The notes under the pieces: generated by a model | Seen by the model: the letters and a program-made list of their open reading frames with translations, nothing else | Told to the model about the DNA's origin: nothing | Database searches by the model: none | Position numbers and translations under genes: made by a program | Part shown: positions 7,908 to 15,957 of the stretch, piece after piece | How the letters are laid out: each line of letters starts with the position of its first letter | How positions within the stretch are numbered: the first letter of the stretch is position 1 | From: Thermocatellispora tengchongensis | Lineage (GTDB): Bacteria; Actinomycetota; Actinomycetes; Streptosporangiales; Streptosporangiaceae | Assembly: GCF_014202315.1 (NCBI RefSeq) | Contig: NZ_JACHGN010000008.1 | Coordinates: forward strand, 105,342-169,341 | Length of the DNA stretch: 64,000 nt | Reading direction: 5' to 3'

Positions 7908-8753
7908 CTATTCGCGGTCGGGCAGGTGCTCCACCTGGTTGACCTCGTCCCGCGGGAGGACCCCGCTCCCGCCGAGGACGGGCGTCGCCCCGCCCTGCCC
8001 GACGCCCTCGCCGAGCAGGACCACCCCGGACGCGGCGGGGACGGTCGCGGTCGGCGTGCCGGCGTCGCCGTGGATCACGCAGTCGAACACGACCTTCCAG
8101 TGGATGTGGTGAAGGTAGACCACGTCCACCGGCTGGTGGTTGGCGCCCTCCCGGACGGCGACCAGCCACGTCCAGAACTCCTTCTCCCCGCCGCACCCGG
8201 CCGGCGCCCAGCCGACCAGAGCTTCCAGGCCGGGCCCGCCGGTGTGGGAGGGGTGGTGGAAGGGGACCACCGGATCGTCCATCAATCGGATGTTGACGGG
8301 GTTGTTTGGGTCGGCCTTCTCGCGCGACTCGTCCCCGTACCAGCAGCCCTTGAGGGTGTCGCTGTCCCGCATGCGCTGCGGCAGCCTCGTGCGGTGCCGG
8401 GCGGCGCGCGCGCCGCTGCGGTAGAGCACCCAGAAGTCGGCCGACTCGACGGTCTGCACCCAGCCGATCTTCCACGCCTCGTTCCCGGCGAACCGCACGG
8501 TCGCGTCGAAGTCGACCCCAAAAGAGCCGATCGCGTGGGACGGCAGTTCGGGGGCCTCGTCCCCCGGCTCGCCCGACTCCGAGGCGTCGGAGTCGGGCTG
8601 GTTCTCCTGGACGACCAGCCCGGACGCGAAGTTGAGGTCCAGGCTCAGCACCTGGAACCCCTGCCCGCGCGGGCCGGCGACCTCCGGATACGGCACGCGG
8701 CTGCCCGCCTGCGTGCGTACGCTCTGCGCAGGCTGGAACGGCTGATCGGTCAT
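7908..8753 (-). CDS. protein of unknown function, 281 residues, low-GC island
   Basis: I do not recognise this protein. The ATG at 8753 follows GGAGACAAGGGG; an in-frame ATG 10 codons upstream is a weaker alternative. The N-terminal third includes an acidic linker (DSDASESGEPGDEAPE), followed by regular strand-like segments with many aromatic residues (FGVDFDATVRFAGNEAWKIG; ADFWVLYRSG) and a His-rich stretch (VVPFHHPSHTGGPG; VDVVYLHHIHWKVVFD). The final 50 residues are Gly/Val-rich. There is no signal peptide or membrane helix. A perfect TGTGA-N6-TCACA dyad lies 41 bases upstream of the start, which suggests CRP-family control. The gene shares strand and atypical composition with the unknown gene at 6654-7214. 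Confidence 0.6.
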   Translation of the reverse strand: MTDQPFQPAQSVRTQAGSRVPYPEVAGPRGQGFQVLSLDLNFASGLVVQENQPDSDASESGEPGDEAPELPSHAIGSFGVDFDATVRFAGNEAWKIGWVQTVESADFWVLYRSGARAARHRTRLPQRMRDSDTLKGCWYGDESREKADPNNPVNIRLMDDPVVPFHHPSHTGGPGLEALVGWAPAGCGGEKEFWTWLVAVREGANHQPVDVVYLHHIHWKVVFDCVIHGDAGTPTATVPAASGVVLLGEGVGQGGATPVLGGSGVLPRDEVNQVEHLPDRE

Positions 8754-8793
8754 GAGGCCCCTTGTCTCCGGTTTCGTCCTCATGGGACCACAG

Positions 8794-8809
8794 TGTGATC
8801 CGCGTCACA
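8794..8809. promoter_or_regulatory. perfect CRP-type operator TGTGA-N6-TCACA
   Basis: TGTGA at 8794-8798 and TCACA at 8805-8809 with a 6-bp spacer match the CRP/FNR-family consensus exactly, including that of actinobacterial Crp/Cmr. It is centred about 48 bases upstream of the minus-strand start at 8753, a distance compatible with activation or repression. Confidence 0.6.
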
Positions 8810-8862
8810 AGACCGCCGTCCTACGCCCTCGAACTAGCCGTGATCACCTGACGACAGCGGCG

Positions 8863-8881
8863 CCCGTCCTTCCCGGACGGG
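8863..8881. terminator. GC hairpin with 7-bp stem
   Basis: CCCGTCC (8863-8869) and GGACGGG (8875-8881) flank a TTCCC loop. It lies downstream of the short minus-strand frame ending at 8891 and could terminate it. Confidence 0.4.
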
Positions 8882-8890
8882 TCCGCCAGG

Positions 8891-9010
8891 CTACCCACGC
8901 CGACGATCAGTACGCTCCGGCGTCAGCAAGCCCCCCTCGACCGCGATCGCGACCAGTAGCGTCGGTAGAACCTGGGCGGCCGTCGAATAGAACTGCTCGG
9001 TCCCGAACAC
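8891..9010 (-). pseudogene. 39-residue membrane-peptide frame, probable gene fragment
   Basis: A GTG frame starting at 9010 encodes FGTEQFYSTAAQVLPTLLVA followed by IAVEGGLLTPER and a stop at 8891. The FYSTAAQVLPTLLVAIAVE segment looks like the first membrane helix of longer actinomycete membrane proteins, so this is probably the 5' remnant of such a gene; a genuine small membrane protein is possible. The ribosome site is weak. No family can be named from so short a stretch. Confidence 0.3.
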
Positions 9011-9623
9011 GCATCCAGCGTCCACCGGTCGGAGAGTCCGGTCCACCGGAATCCGGGAACCGGCGGTCGCCCGGCAACGCTGACGCCTGGAGGCGTCGCG
9101 GCGGAGCTGAGTCGCAGGTCGGGCGGGCCCGTCTGAGCCACAAACCAGACCCGCCCGCGCCCCGCCGCCCTGGGCGAATGCGGGCGGAGGGCCACTCATC
9201 AACTCTACTGGCCCCGGATCCAGGGCCACTCGGGAGTCTTGATCGTTTCCGAGTCTTCTAGTGGGTTGAATCGGTAGCCGGTGTGGGCGCGCCCAGTGGG
9301 TGAGGTGGTCACGGCCGGTAGTGGTGGGGTGCGCCCTGCCGGTGAGGTGTTGCTCGTGATCCTGGTCGTGTCCACTGGGAACGCGACGCGCGCCCTGCGG
9401 CAACCGACCTGCGCCAACGCGACCAACACGACTTGGCCGCCTCGACCGGCGTGCACAGCGCACCCTAACGCGGCCAACGCTTGCAAATGCTACGAAACGG
9501 AAACCCGAGATCCATGACATAACGGAAATGGAGTGCGCCATGATGGGACCGCCGCTGGAAATGGGGTGGGTGTCGCCCGAGGCAGGGTGGTACGACTCCG
9601 CGCATGCCACCTGGGGAGAACGC
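9011..9623. other. 613-bp stretch without a supported gene
   Basis: Open frames here have no ribosome sites and no recognisable protein character. The last 150 bases are less GC-rich, with AACGGAAA occurring twice (near 9503 and 9522), and probably hold the promoter of the gene at 9624. No RNA gene was recognised. Confidence 0.5.
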
Positions 9624-10313
9624 ATGACCCGACCGCTGATCGGAATCACCTCCTATCTCGAAGCCGCCCGCTGGGGCTCCTGGGTCCGTGAGGCGGTCCT
9701 GTCGCCGCCGGCGTACGCCAAGGCCGTGGAGAAGGCGGGCGGGGCCGCGGTCGTGCTGCCGCCCATCCGCCTGGACGTGATCGGCGACTACATGCGCGGC
9801 CTGTCCGGGCTGGTGCTGGCCGGTGGGGTGGAGCTCGACGCCACCCTCTACGGCGCCGAGCAGGACGAGAGGGTGGAGGCCCCGCAGCCGCACCGCGACC
9901 GGTTCGAGCTGGCCCTCGCCCGCGCCGCCGTACAGGCCGACCTGCCGATCCTGGCCATCGCCCGCGGCATGCACGTGCTGAACGTCGCCCAGGGCGGCGC
10001 GCTGATCCCCTGGCTGCCCGAGGTCGTCGGGCACGACCGGCACCACGAGCCCGGGGTCCCGCACGCGATCCAGGTGAGCGTGTCCAGCAAGCTGGGCAAG
10101 GCCGTCGGCGACCACGTCGAGGTGATCGCGCCGCACCGGCAGGCCGTCAAGCGGCTCGGCACCGGCCTGCTGGCCGTGGCCTGGGCCGACGACCAGATCG
10201 TGGAGGCGATCGAGCTGCAGGGCCACCGGTTCGGCGTGGGCGTGCAGTGGCACCCCGAGCGCGGCGACGACAACCGCCTGTTCGAGGCGTTCGTCGAGGC
10301 CGCCCGCCCCTGA
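9624..10313 (+). CDS. class I glutamine amidotransferase-like protein lacking the catalytic Cys
   Basis: The 229-residue protein matches the PuuD/gamma-glutamyl-GABA hydrolase family: [13 protein letters not shown] at the start, [12 protein letters not shown] at 61-72, the nucleophile-elbow region [19 protein letters not shown] at 108-126 and the closing VQWHPE with the triad histidine. In active members the elbow reads G-I-C-R-G; here it is A-I-A-R-G, with Ala113 (GCC) in place of the nucleophile Cys. Changing TGC to GCC takes two substitutions, so a simple read error is unlikely. Start ATG 9624 follows GGGGAGAACGC. It was probably converted to a binding or regulatory protein. A crotonase gene follows after 20 bases, likely in the same transcript. 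Confidence 0.85.
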   Translation: MTRPLIGITSYLEAARWGSWVREAVLSPPAYAKAVEKAGGAAVVLPPIRLDVIGDYMRGLSGLVLAGGVELDATLYGAEQDERVEAPQPHRDRFELALARAAVQADLPILAIARGMHVLNVAQGGALIPWLPEVVGHDRHHEPGVPHAIQVSVSSKLGKAVGDHVEVIAPHRQAVKRLGTGLLAVAWADDQIVEAIELQGHRFGVGVQWHPERGDDNRLFEAFVEAARP

Positions 10314-10333
10314 TCCGGGGTTATCGTTCGGGA

Positions 10334-11125
10334 ATGGGCGAGTACGCGGGATACGAGCGGCTGCGGATCGACCGGGTCGCCGACGGGGTGCTACGGGTCG
10401 TCATCAGCGAGCCGAGGCGGCTGAACGCCGTCGACACGGTGGGCCACCGGGAGCTGGCGGAGATCTGGCGCGAGATCGACCGCGACGACGAGGTGCGCGC
10501 GGTGGTCGTACGGGGCGACGGTGAGGCGTTCTCGGCCGGCGGCGACCTGTCCATGATCGAGGAGATGACGCGCGACCACGCCACCCGCATGCGGGTGCTC
10601 ACCGAGGCTCGCGACATCGTCTACAACCTGGTCAACTGCGCCAAGCCCGTCGTCTCGGCCCTCCAGGGCCCCGCCGTCGGGGCCGGGCTCGCCGTCGCCC
10701 TGCTCGCCGACATCAGCGTCGCCGGGCGCACGGCGCGGATCATCGACGGGCACACCCGGCTCGGCGTGGCCGCCGGCGACCACGCCGCGATCATCTGGCC
10801 GCTGCTGTGCGGCCTGGCCAAGGCCAAGTACCACCTGCTGCTGTGCGAGCCGGTCAGCGGCGAGCAGGCCGAGCGCATGGGCCTGGTCAGCCTGTGCGTC
10901 GAGGACGACCAGGTGCACGAGCGCGCGATCGAGATCGCCACCCGCCTCGCCCAGGGCTCGGCGGAGGCGATCAGGCTGACGAAGTACGCCCTGAACAACT
11001 GGCTGCGCCAGGCCGGCCCCTCCTTCGACGCCTCCCTGGCGCTGGAGTTCCTCGGCTTCACCGGCCCCGACGCGGCCGAAGGGCTGAGCGCCCTGCGCGA
11101 GAAGCGGCCCCCGCGCTTCGCCTGA
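10334..11125 (+). CDS. enoyl-CoA hydratase/isomerase (crotonase family)
   Basis: This 263-residue protein has the crotonase fold: [18 protein letters not shown] near residue 25, the oxyanion-hole segment [16 protein letters not shown] at about 68-83, and [20 protein letters not shown] with the second oxyanion glycine at about 110-128, then [12 protein letters not shown]. Members act on acyl-CoA thioesters in fatty acid or amino-acid breakdown; the glutamate pair of true hydratases is not clearly conserved, so the reaction is uncertain. ATG 10334 was chosen because TTATCG-type -10 sequence sits just upstream and the conserved part begins at once. It converges with the next gene. Confidence 0.88.
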   Translation: MGEYAGYERLRIDRVADGVLRVVISEPRRLNAVDTVGHRELAEIWREIDRDDEVRAVVVRGDGEAFSAGGDLSMIEEMTRDHATRMRVLTEARDIVYNLVNCAKPVVSALQGPAVGAGLAVALLADISVAGRTARIIDGHTRLGVAAGDHAAIIWPLLCGLAKAKYHLLLCEPVSGEQAERMGLVSLCVEDDQVHERAIEIATRLAQGSAEAIRLTKYALNNWLRQAGPSFDASLALEFLGFTGPDAAEGLSALREKRPPRFA

Positions 11126-11130
11126 CCCGG

Positions 11131-11721
11131 CTACACCCTCGGGCGGCGCGCGTTGTAGACGAAGGCCGGCGGCAGGTTGCGCCACACGGTCCTGCTCGGC
11201 ACGACCTCCTCGAACACCTCGTGCAGCAGCCGCCGGAACCTGCGGGCGGTCGCCAGCGGCATCGCGTGGACGTACGCGAAGGTGGTGAACGCGGCGCCGG
11301 GGACCATCGAGGCGGTCACCGCGCCGAGCAGGCGGCGCTGCCGCTCCTGCGAGAACGCCGCCCACGGCAGGCCGCTGACCACCACATCGGCGGCCGGCAG
11401 GCCCCGCTCGGCCAGCATGTCGGGCAGCTCGCCCGCGTCGCCGGTCACGACGTCCACGCGGGGGAAGCGTGCGGCCAGCCGCGCCGCCATGCGCTCGTTG
11501 ATCTCCACCGCCAGGTGGTGGCCCCGGCCGCCCAGGCGGCGCTGGATCTCCGCGGTGAACGGGCCCGTCCCGGGGCCCAGCTCCACCACGACCGGCTCGC
11601 CCTTCTCGGGCACCGGCGCGGCCACGGCCTCGGCGAGCCGCCGGGAGCTCGGCGCCACCGCGCCGACGACGGCAGGGGCGCGCATGAACTGCTCGATGAA
11701 GAGTGAAGCGTCGCTGGGCAT
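11131..11721 (-). CDS. class I SAM-dependent methyltransferase (PmtA-like)
   Basis: The 196-residue protein begins FIEQFMRAPAVVGAVAPSSR, the signature opening of phospholipid N-methyltransferase-like proteins, followed by the SAM-binding loop VVELGPGTGPFT at about 44-55 and motif II HLAVEINERMA. A later segment DVVVSGLPWAAF corresponds to motif IV. In actinomycetes such proteins may methylate phosphatidylethanolamine or an unknown amphipathic substrate. The ATG at 11721 is preferred to one 21 codons upstream because the family begins MPSD-like just before the FIEQF motif. It is divergent from the sensor kinase gene. Confidence 0.8.
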   Translation of the reverse strand: MPSDASLFIEQFMRAPAVVGAVAPSSRRLAEAVAAPVPEKGEPVVVELGPGTGPFTAEIQRRLGGRGHHLAVEINERMAARLAARFPRVDVVTGDAGELPDMLAERGLPAADVVVSGLPWAAFSQERQRRLLGAVTASMVPGAAFTTFAYVHAMPLATARRFRRLLHEVFEEVVPSRTVWRNLPPAFVYNARRPRV

Positions 11722-11888
11722 GTGCAGAAGGTACGGCCTTCGGGCGGGTGCTCTCGTCCGTCTTGCGGCCGATCTTCCGGCCACTTGGAGGAGACGCCAC
11801 CCCCCTGGAGGGCTATGGCGCCCCTGTGGGGGGTCCGTTACGGTTCGCCGGGCTACGGGCAGTGCGGGGTGGCGTATACCGTTCCAGC

Positions 11889-13547
11889 ATGCGCAGGTAC
11901 GGAGTGGCCGTGGACATCGTCCTGGCGGTGGCCGGAATCGCGCTCGACGTGCTCGTCTCCTTCGAGTCCTGGGGCGTGCCGTCGGCGCCCGCGTGGCTGG
12001 GGCTGACCCTGTCGGTGCTGGTCGGGGGCGCCATGGGCTTCGTACGCCGGTGGCCGGGCCCGGTGAGCTTCTACCTGTCGGGCCAGCTCGTGCTCACCGA
12101 CCAGCTCGGCGCCTACACCGTCAACAGCGTGCAGATCCTGGTGCCGATCGCGCTCGGCGCGCTGGCGTACCAGAGCAGGTGGCGCTGGATCGCGCCCGCC
12201 GCGCTGTGCGGCGCGGGCGCGACCGCGCTCAACATCGCCGACCCCGGTGTGGCGTTCACCACGCCGGGCTGGTTCTACTCGGCCGCCGCGGCGCTGGTCC
12301 CGGTGATCGTCGGCCGCTACCTGCGCGGCTCGGAGGGCCGCCTGCCCGAGGGCGAGGCCCAGGGCTTCGGCCCCGACGTGCTGCTCGCGGGCGGCGGCGT
12401 GGCGCTGTCGGTGCTCGGCACCTGGCGCGAATGGCACACCGGCGGGCTGCCGGTGTCGGTCAACGGCCTGCTCGTCGTCCTCGCCGGCCTGTCCCTCGGC
12501 GTCGTACGCCGCATGCCCGGCATGGTCTTCCTGATCCAGGCGCTGATCCTGCTCGTCGCCGACTCCTACGCCATGAAGGCCGCCGACACGCTCCAGGGCA
12601 TGCTCATGGTCACCGTCGCGGTCTTCGCGATGCGCGCCTCCTGGGGCTGGACCGGCGTGGTCTACCTCGCCGCCTGCGGGGTCACCGCGCTCACCCTGGT
12701 GGACCACCCCTCCCAGGTGACGGCGTGGCGGGCGTTCCTGCTCATGACCATGGTGGCCACGCCGGTCGTGATCGGCCGCTACCTGCGCGGGCGCAGGCTC
12801 GCCGCCGAACTGGAGCGCACCATGACTCGCGAGGCCGAAAAGCACATCGCGGCCCGCATGCGGGCCGACCGGCTGGCCGAGCGCGAGCGGATCGCCCGCG
12901 ACGTGCACGACATCGTGGCCCACCACGTCGGCGCCATGGTCCTGCGCGCCGGAGCCGCCCAGTACGCCCTGCCGCCCGGCCCGGTCGCCGACGCCCTCGC
13001 CGACATCCGCGCCACCGGCCACCAGGTGCTGGAGGACCTGCGCGGCCTGCTCAACGTGCTGCGCGACCCCGACCCGCCGGATGACCTGCCCCTCGCCGAG
13101 CCCGCCGACCTGGTCGTGGACGCGGTGGAGCGGATGACCGCCGCCGGCCTGCGGATCAAGCTCGACCTGGACCCCAAGACCGCCCACGCGCCGCTCGTGG
13201 TCAGCACCTCGGCGGCCAGGATCGTCCAGGAGGCGCTGACCAACGTGCTCAAGCACGCCGGCCCCGGCACCGACGTCGAGGTGCGCCTGGCCCTGGAACG
13301 CCGCCGCCTGGTGGTCGAGGTCGACAACGGCCCGCCCGCCGCTCCGCCGGCCGGCCTCCCCTCCTCCGGCCAGGGCATCCCCGGCATGCGCGAACGCGCC
13401 GCCGCCCTCGGCGGCACCCTCATCGCCCGCCCCCGCCCCGGCGGCGGCTGGTCCCTGATCGCCACCCTGCCCCTGGGCGACACCCCGCCGGGCCCCCTGC
13501 TCGGCGACTCCTGCCGCATCACCAGAACCATGGGAGAACGACGTTGA
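11889..13547 (+). CDS. sensor histidine kinase, DesK/NarL-partner type, polytopic
   Basis: The 552-residue protein starts with a large membrane region of about ten hydrophobic segments (residues 5-300), followed by a coiled linker, a HisKA_3 dimerisation domain with the phosphoacceptor His340 in RERIARDVHDIVAHHVG, and a HATPase_c domain (N box VQEALTNVLKHA near 445; G boxes GIPGMRERAAALGG near 510). This is the class that pairs with LuxR-type response regulators, and such a regulator overlaps its stop codon. ATG 11889 was selected over upstream frames that would precede the first membrane helix by 62 codons. The signal sensed is unknown. Confidence 0.92.
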   Translation: MRRYGVAVDIVLAVAGIALDVLVSFESWGVPSAPAWLGLTLSVLVGGAMGFVRRWPGPVSFYLSGQLVLTDQLGAYTVNSVQILVPIALGALAYQSRWRWIAPAALCGAGATALNIADPGVAFTTPGWFYSAAAALVPVIVGRYLRGSEGRLPEGEAQGFGPDVLLAGGGVALSVLGTWREWHTGGLPVSVNGLLVVLAGLSLGVVRRMPGMVFLIQALILLVADSYAMKAADTLQGMLMVTVAVFAMRASWGWTGVVYLAACGVTALTLVDHPSQVTAWRAFLLMTMVATPVVIGRYLRGRRLAAELERTMTREAEKHIAARMRADRLAERERIARDVHDIVAHHVGAMVLRAGAAQYALPPGPVADALADIRATGHQVLEDLRGLLNVLRDPDPPDDLPLAEPADLVVDAVERMTAAGLRIKLDLDPKTAHAPLVVSTSAARIVQEALTNVLKHAGPGTDVEVRLALERRRLVVEVDNGPPAAPPAGLPSSGQGIPGMRERAAALGGTLIARPRPGGGWSLIATLPLGDTPPGPLLGDSCRITRTMGERR

Positions 13548-14212
13548 TCCGCGTACTGGTCGCCGACGACCAGGCCCTCGTACGCGCCGGGGTGCGCATG
13601 CTCCTGGAGGCCACCGGCCGAATGGAGGTCTGCGCGGAGGCCGTGGACGGCCTGCAGGCCGTGCGGCTGTGCGAGCAGCACCGCCCCGACGTGCTGCTGA
13701 TGGACCTGCGCATGCCCAAGCTGGACGGCCTGGAGGCCACCAGGCGCATCCTCGCGTCCTGGCCCTCGGCCCGGATCGTGGTCCTGACCACCTTCGCCGA
13801 CGACGCCAACGTCTACGCCGCCCTCCGCGCCGGCGCGCTCGGCTTCCTGGTCAAGGACGACGAGCCCGAACGCATGCTCGACGCCGTCCGCCTGGCCGCC
13901 GCCGGCGAACCCCTGCTCGCCCCCTCGGTCCTGCGTCGCGTCGTCGAACGCGCCCTGGCCGCCGAGGAACAGGCCAGCCAGCCCATCCCCGCCTCCCTCA
14001 CCGAACGCGAACTGGAGGTCCTGGCCCTGGTGGGCACGGGCCTGTCCAACGCCGAGATCGCCGACGTCCTCAACGTCGGCGTCACCACCGTCAAGACCCA
14101 CGTGGGCTCCGCCATGGACAAACTCGGCCTCCGCAACCGAACCCAGGCCGCCGTCGTAGCCCACCGCATCGGCCTGGTGGACGCCTCCTTCCGCCCCGTG
14201 AAACGCCCCTGA
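13544..14212 (+). CDS. NarL/LuxR-family response regulator
   Basis: The 222-residue protein has a receiver domain (acidic pair D8-D9, phosphoacceptor D54 in VLLMDLRMP, T/S switch in VVLTTF and K near 107 in FLVKD) and a C-terminal LuxR helix-turn-helix (LTEREVLxL-type TERELEVLALVGTGLSNAEI, with VKTHVGSAMDKLGLRNR). It starts at TTG 13544, overlapping the kinase stop by TTGA after a GGGAGAACGAC ribosome site, so the two are translated together. Its target could be the genes nearby or an unlinked transporter. The repeat-rich region follows directly. Confidence 0.93.
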   Translation: MIRVLVADDQALVRAGVRMLLEATGRMEVCAEAVDGLQAVRLCEQHRPDVLLMDLRMPKLDGLEATRRILASWPSARIVVLTTFADDANVYAALRAGALGFLVKDDEPERMLDAVRLAAAGEPLLAPSVLRRVVERALAAEEQASQPIPASLTERELEVLALVGTGLSNAEIADVLNVGVTTVKTHVGSAMDKLGLRNRTQAAVVAHRIGLVDASFRPVKRP

Positions 14213-14435
14213 CCCACCCCGCCCCCAAGGCCGGCGACAGGAGAATGGCGGCCGGTGGGGAGTGTCCGGGCAATGGTGGATTCTCCCGAACACGGACACA
14301 CCCGTATGCCCCCTCCGGGAGGAGGTGGCGGGAGGGTATGGCGTTGCCGCGGGTTCCGGCACCTACCCCACCCGCCTTGGCAAAGAAGATGCGGACACTC
14401 CCGGCCGGTGTGGTGAGGGCCCGGGGCTGGTCTTA

Positions 14436-14996
14436 GGCCATGGGCGGGAGGCCCTGGCAGGCACCCGGCGGGTTGCGAGCATGAGCCGAGCGGTGATGAG
14501 TCGCCGGTGCCGGGTGATCGGGGTCTCGGGGGCCGTGGGTGGGAGAGTGCGGGCCAGGGCTGTGTGACCGGCAGGGGACGGTGGGTGGTGCTGCGAGGGC
14601 TGGATGTCCAGCGTGGAGGCCGTGGGCGGGAGGTCCCTGGCGGGCGCCCGGCGGGCTGCGGACGCGTGAGCGGAACGCGCGATGACCTCGCAGGCGCCAA
14701 GGCGTTGCGGGTATGGAGTGGCCGGGTGACGGCCTTGCGAGTCCGGGTGGATCGGGGGATGGGGCGGGCCGCGGATGGGGGAGTGCGGGCCGGGGCTGTG
14801 TGATCGGCAGGGGGATGGCGGGTGGTGTGGCAGGGGATGGCTGTCCGGTCTTGGGCCGTGGATGGGAGGTCTCTGGCGGGTGCTCAGCGGGTTGTGAGCG
14901 CGTGGGCGGACGATGATCTCGCGGGTGCGAGGGGTCGCCGGTGTGAGGTGGCCGGGTGATGATCTCGCAGGTGCGGAGGGGGTCATGGGTGCCGGG
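14436..14996 (+). repeat. 236-bp direct repeat with a third partial copy
   Basis: Two degenerate copies are offset by exactly 236 bp: GAGTGCGGGCC at 14545 and 14781, and GGCCGTGG at 14618 and 14854. A partial third copy of the second element (GGCCATGGGCGGGAGG) lies at 14436. The strand is extremely G-rich. Frames through the region are open but show no conserved protein features, so this looks like non-coding repetitive DNA. Confidence 0.75.
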
Positions 14997-15195
14997 GTGG
15001 ATGGGTGACCGCCTTACGGGTGTCGAGGGGGTGCCGGGGTGGGCGGGCGACGGCCTTTCGGGTGCGGAGGGGGTTGCGGGTGTCGGGGTGGACGGGCGGC
15101 GGCCTTTCGGGTGCGGAGGGGGTTGCGGGTGTCGGGGTGGGCGGGTGACGGCCCTACGGGTGCCGGGCGGGTTGTGGGGGCTTGGGCGCGGGCCG
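14912..15195 (+). repeat. array of six 42-49 bp G-rich repeats
   Basis: Units begin at 14912, 14958, 15007, 15049, 15098 and 15147 with a GAYGRYCTYNCGGGTG-like start. Units 4 and 5 share about 41 identical bases. Two more diverged units occur at 14681 and 14728 inside the 236-bp repeat, so the large repeat probably arose from this array. The G-richness and runs of GGGG could permit four-stranded structures. Confidence 0.8.
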
Positions 15196-15281
15196 TGTCT
15201 GGACTGAGGAGGGCGTGAACCCGACGAAGGAGGGTTCACGACCGACGAGGGAAGACACGGCCCTGGAAGCGCCCAAGCCCC
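15177..15281. repeat. large nested inverted repeat (105 bp) before the phosphatidyltransferase gene
   Basis: The outer arm at 15177-15199 (GGGGCTTGGGCGCGGGCCGT plus GTC) pairs with 15254-15281, which is its complement except for a 5-base insertion TGGAA at 15264-15268. Inside is a second perfect 9-bp stem: CGTGAACCC at 15214-15222 and GGGTTCACG at 15232-15240. The structure could form a long hairpin in RNA or a cruciform in DNA and ends where the 33-bp repeats begin. Confidence 0.85.
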
Positions 15282-15344
15282 GCCCGTGCGGAGCACGGGC
15301 AATAAGCACAGCCCGCCCGTGCGGAGCACGGGCAATAAGCACAG
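15279..15344 (+). repeat. perfect 33-bp tandem repeat x2, each with an 8-bp hairpin
   Basis: Copies at 15279-15311 and 15312-15344 are identical. Each contains GCCCGTGC-GGA-GCACGGGC, a perfect 8-bp stem with a 3-base loop, followed by AATAAGCACAG. The second copy ends at the -10-like TAGGGT that precedes the gene at 15358. Confidence 0.9.
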
Positions 15345-15357
15345 TAGGGTCGCAACC

Positions 15358-15945
15358 GTGAGCGTGAAATCGGCGGAGGATCGCATCTGGACGATTCCGA
15401 ACGCGTTGAGTCTGGCGCGGTTGCTCGGGGTGCCGGTGTTCCTGTGGCTGGTGCTGGGGCCGCGGGCGGATGGGTGGGCGATCCTGTTGCTGGCGCTGGC
15501 CGGGGCCTCGGACTGGCTGGACGGCAAGCTGGCGCGGGCCTGGAACCAGACGAGCAGGCTGGGGCGGTTGCTCGATCCGCTGGCCGATCGGCTCTACATC
15601 CTGGCCACGCTCTTCGGGCTGGCCGCGCGGGAGATCATCCCGTGGTGGCTGGCGCTGGCGATTCCGCTGCGTGACCTGCTGCTGGTGGTCATCGTGCCAC
15701 CGATCCTGCGCAGGCTGGGGTACGGCCCGGCGCTGCCGGTCCACTTCCTGGGCAAGGCGGCCACGGCCAACCTGCTGTACGCCTTCCCGCTGCTGTTCCT
15801 GGCCTCCCATACCGGCTGGTACGCCGACCCGGCGCGGATCGTCGGGTGGGCGTTCGCCATCTGGGGAACGGGCCTGTACTGGTGGGCGGGGGTGCTGTAT
15901 GTGGTACAGGTGCGACAGCTCGTAAAAGGGGCGAAGTCACCGTAA
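15358..15945 (+). CDS. CDP-alcohol phosphatidyltransferase (PgsA-like)
   Basis: The 195-residue membrane enzyme transfers a phosphatidyl group from CDP-diacylglycerol to an alcohol to make a phospholipid head group. It shows the catalytic motif DWLDGKLAR followed by G and LDPLADR (pattern DxxDGxxAR...GxxxDxxxD) at about residues 48-76, and about five to six membrane segments. Neighbours match the pgsA2 position next to the garA-gcvB region of mycobacteria. The GTG at 15358 is preferred because a TAGGGT -10-like element lies just upstream, suggesting a leaderless transcript. The open frame extends back into the 33-bp repeats but without sense. The alcohol substrate is not certain. Confidence 0.9.
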   Translation: MSVKSAEDRIWTIPNALSLARLLGVPVFLWLVLGPRADGWAILLLALAGASDWLDGKLARAWNQTSRLGRLLDPLADRLYILATLFGLAAREIIPWWLALAIPLRDLLLVVIVPPILRRLGYGPALPVHFLGKAATANLLYAFPLLFLASHTGWYADPARIVGWAFAIWGTGLYWWAGVLYVVQVRQLVKGAKSP

Positions 15946-15957
15946 GGGGTGTGATCC

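Noticed and set aside
8752-9649. Longer frames on both strands across 8.75-9.65 kb
   Set aside because: Only the short FYSTAAQVLPTLLVA segment looks real; the remainder is Arg/Pro-rich with no start signals.
14213-15285. Long frames through the repeat region
   Set aside because: All frames are open because of extreme G-richness, and none has conserved residues or consistent codon bias.
14436-15344. CRISPR array
   Set aside because: Repeats are contiguous or degenerate with no unique spacers of uniform length, and no cas genes are nearby.
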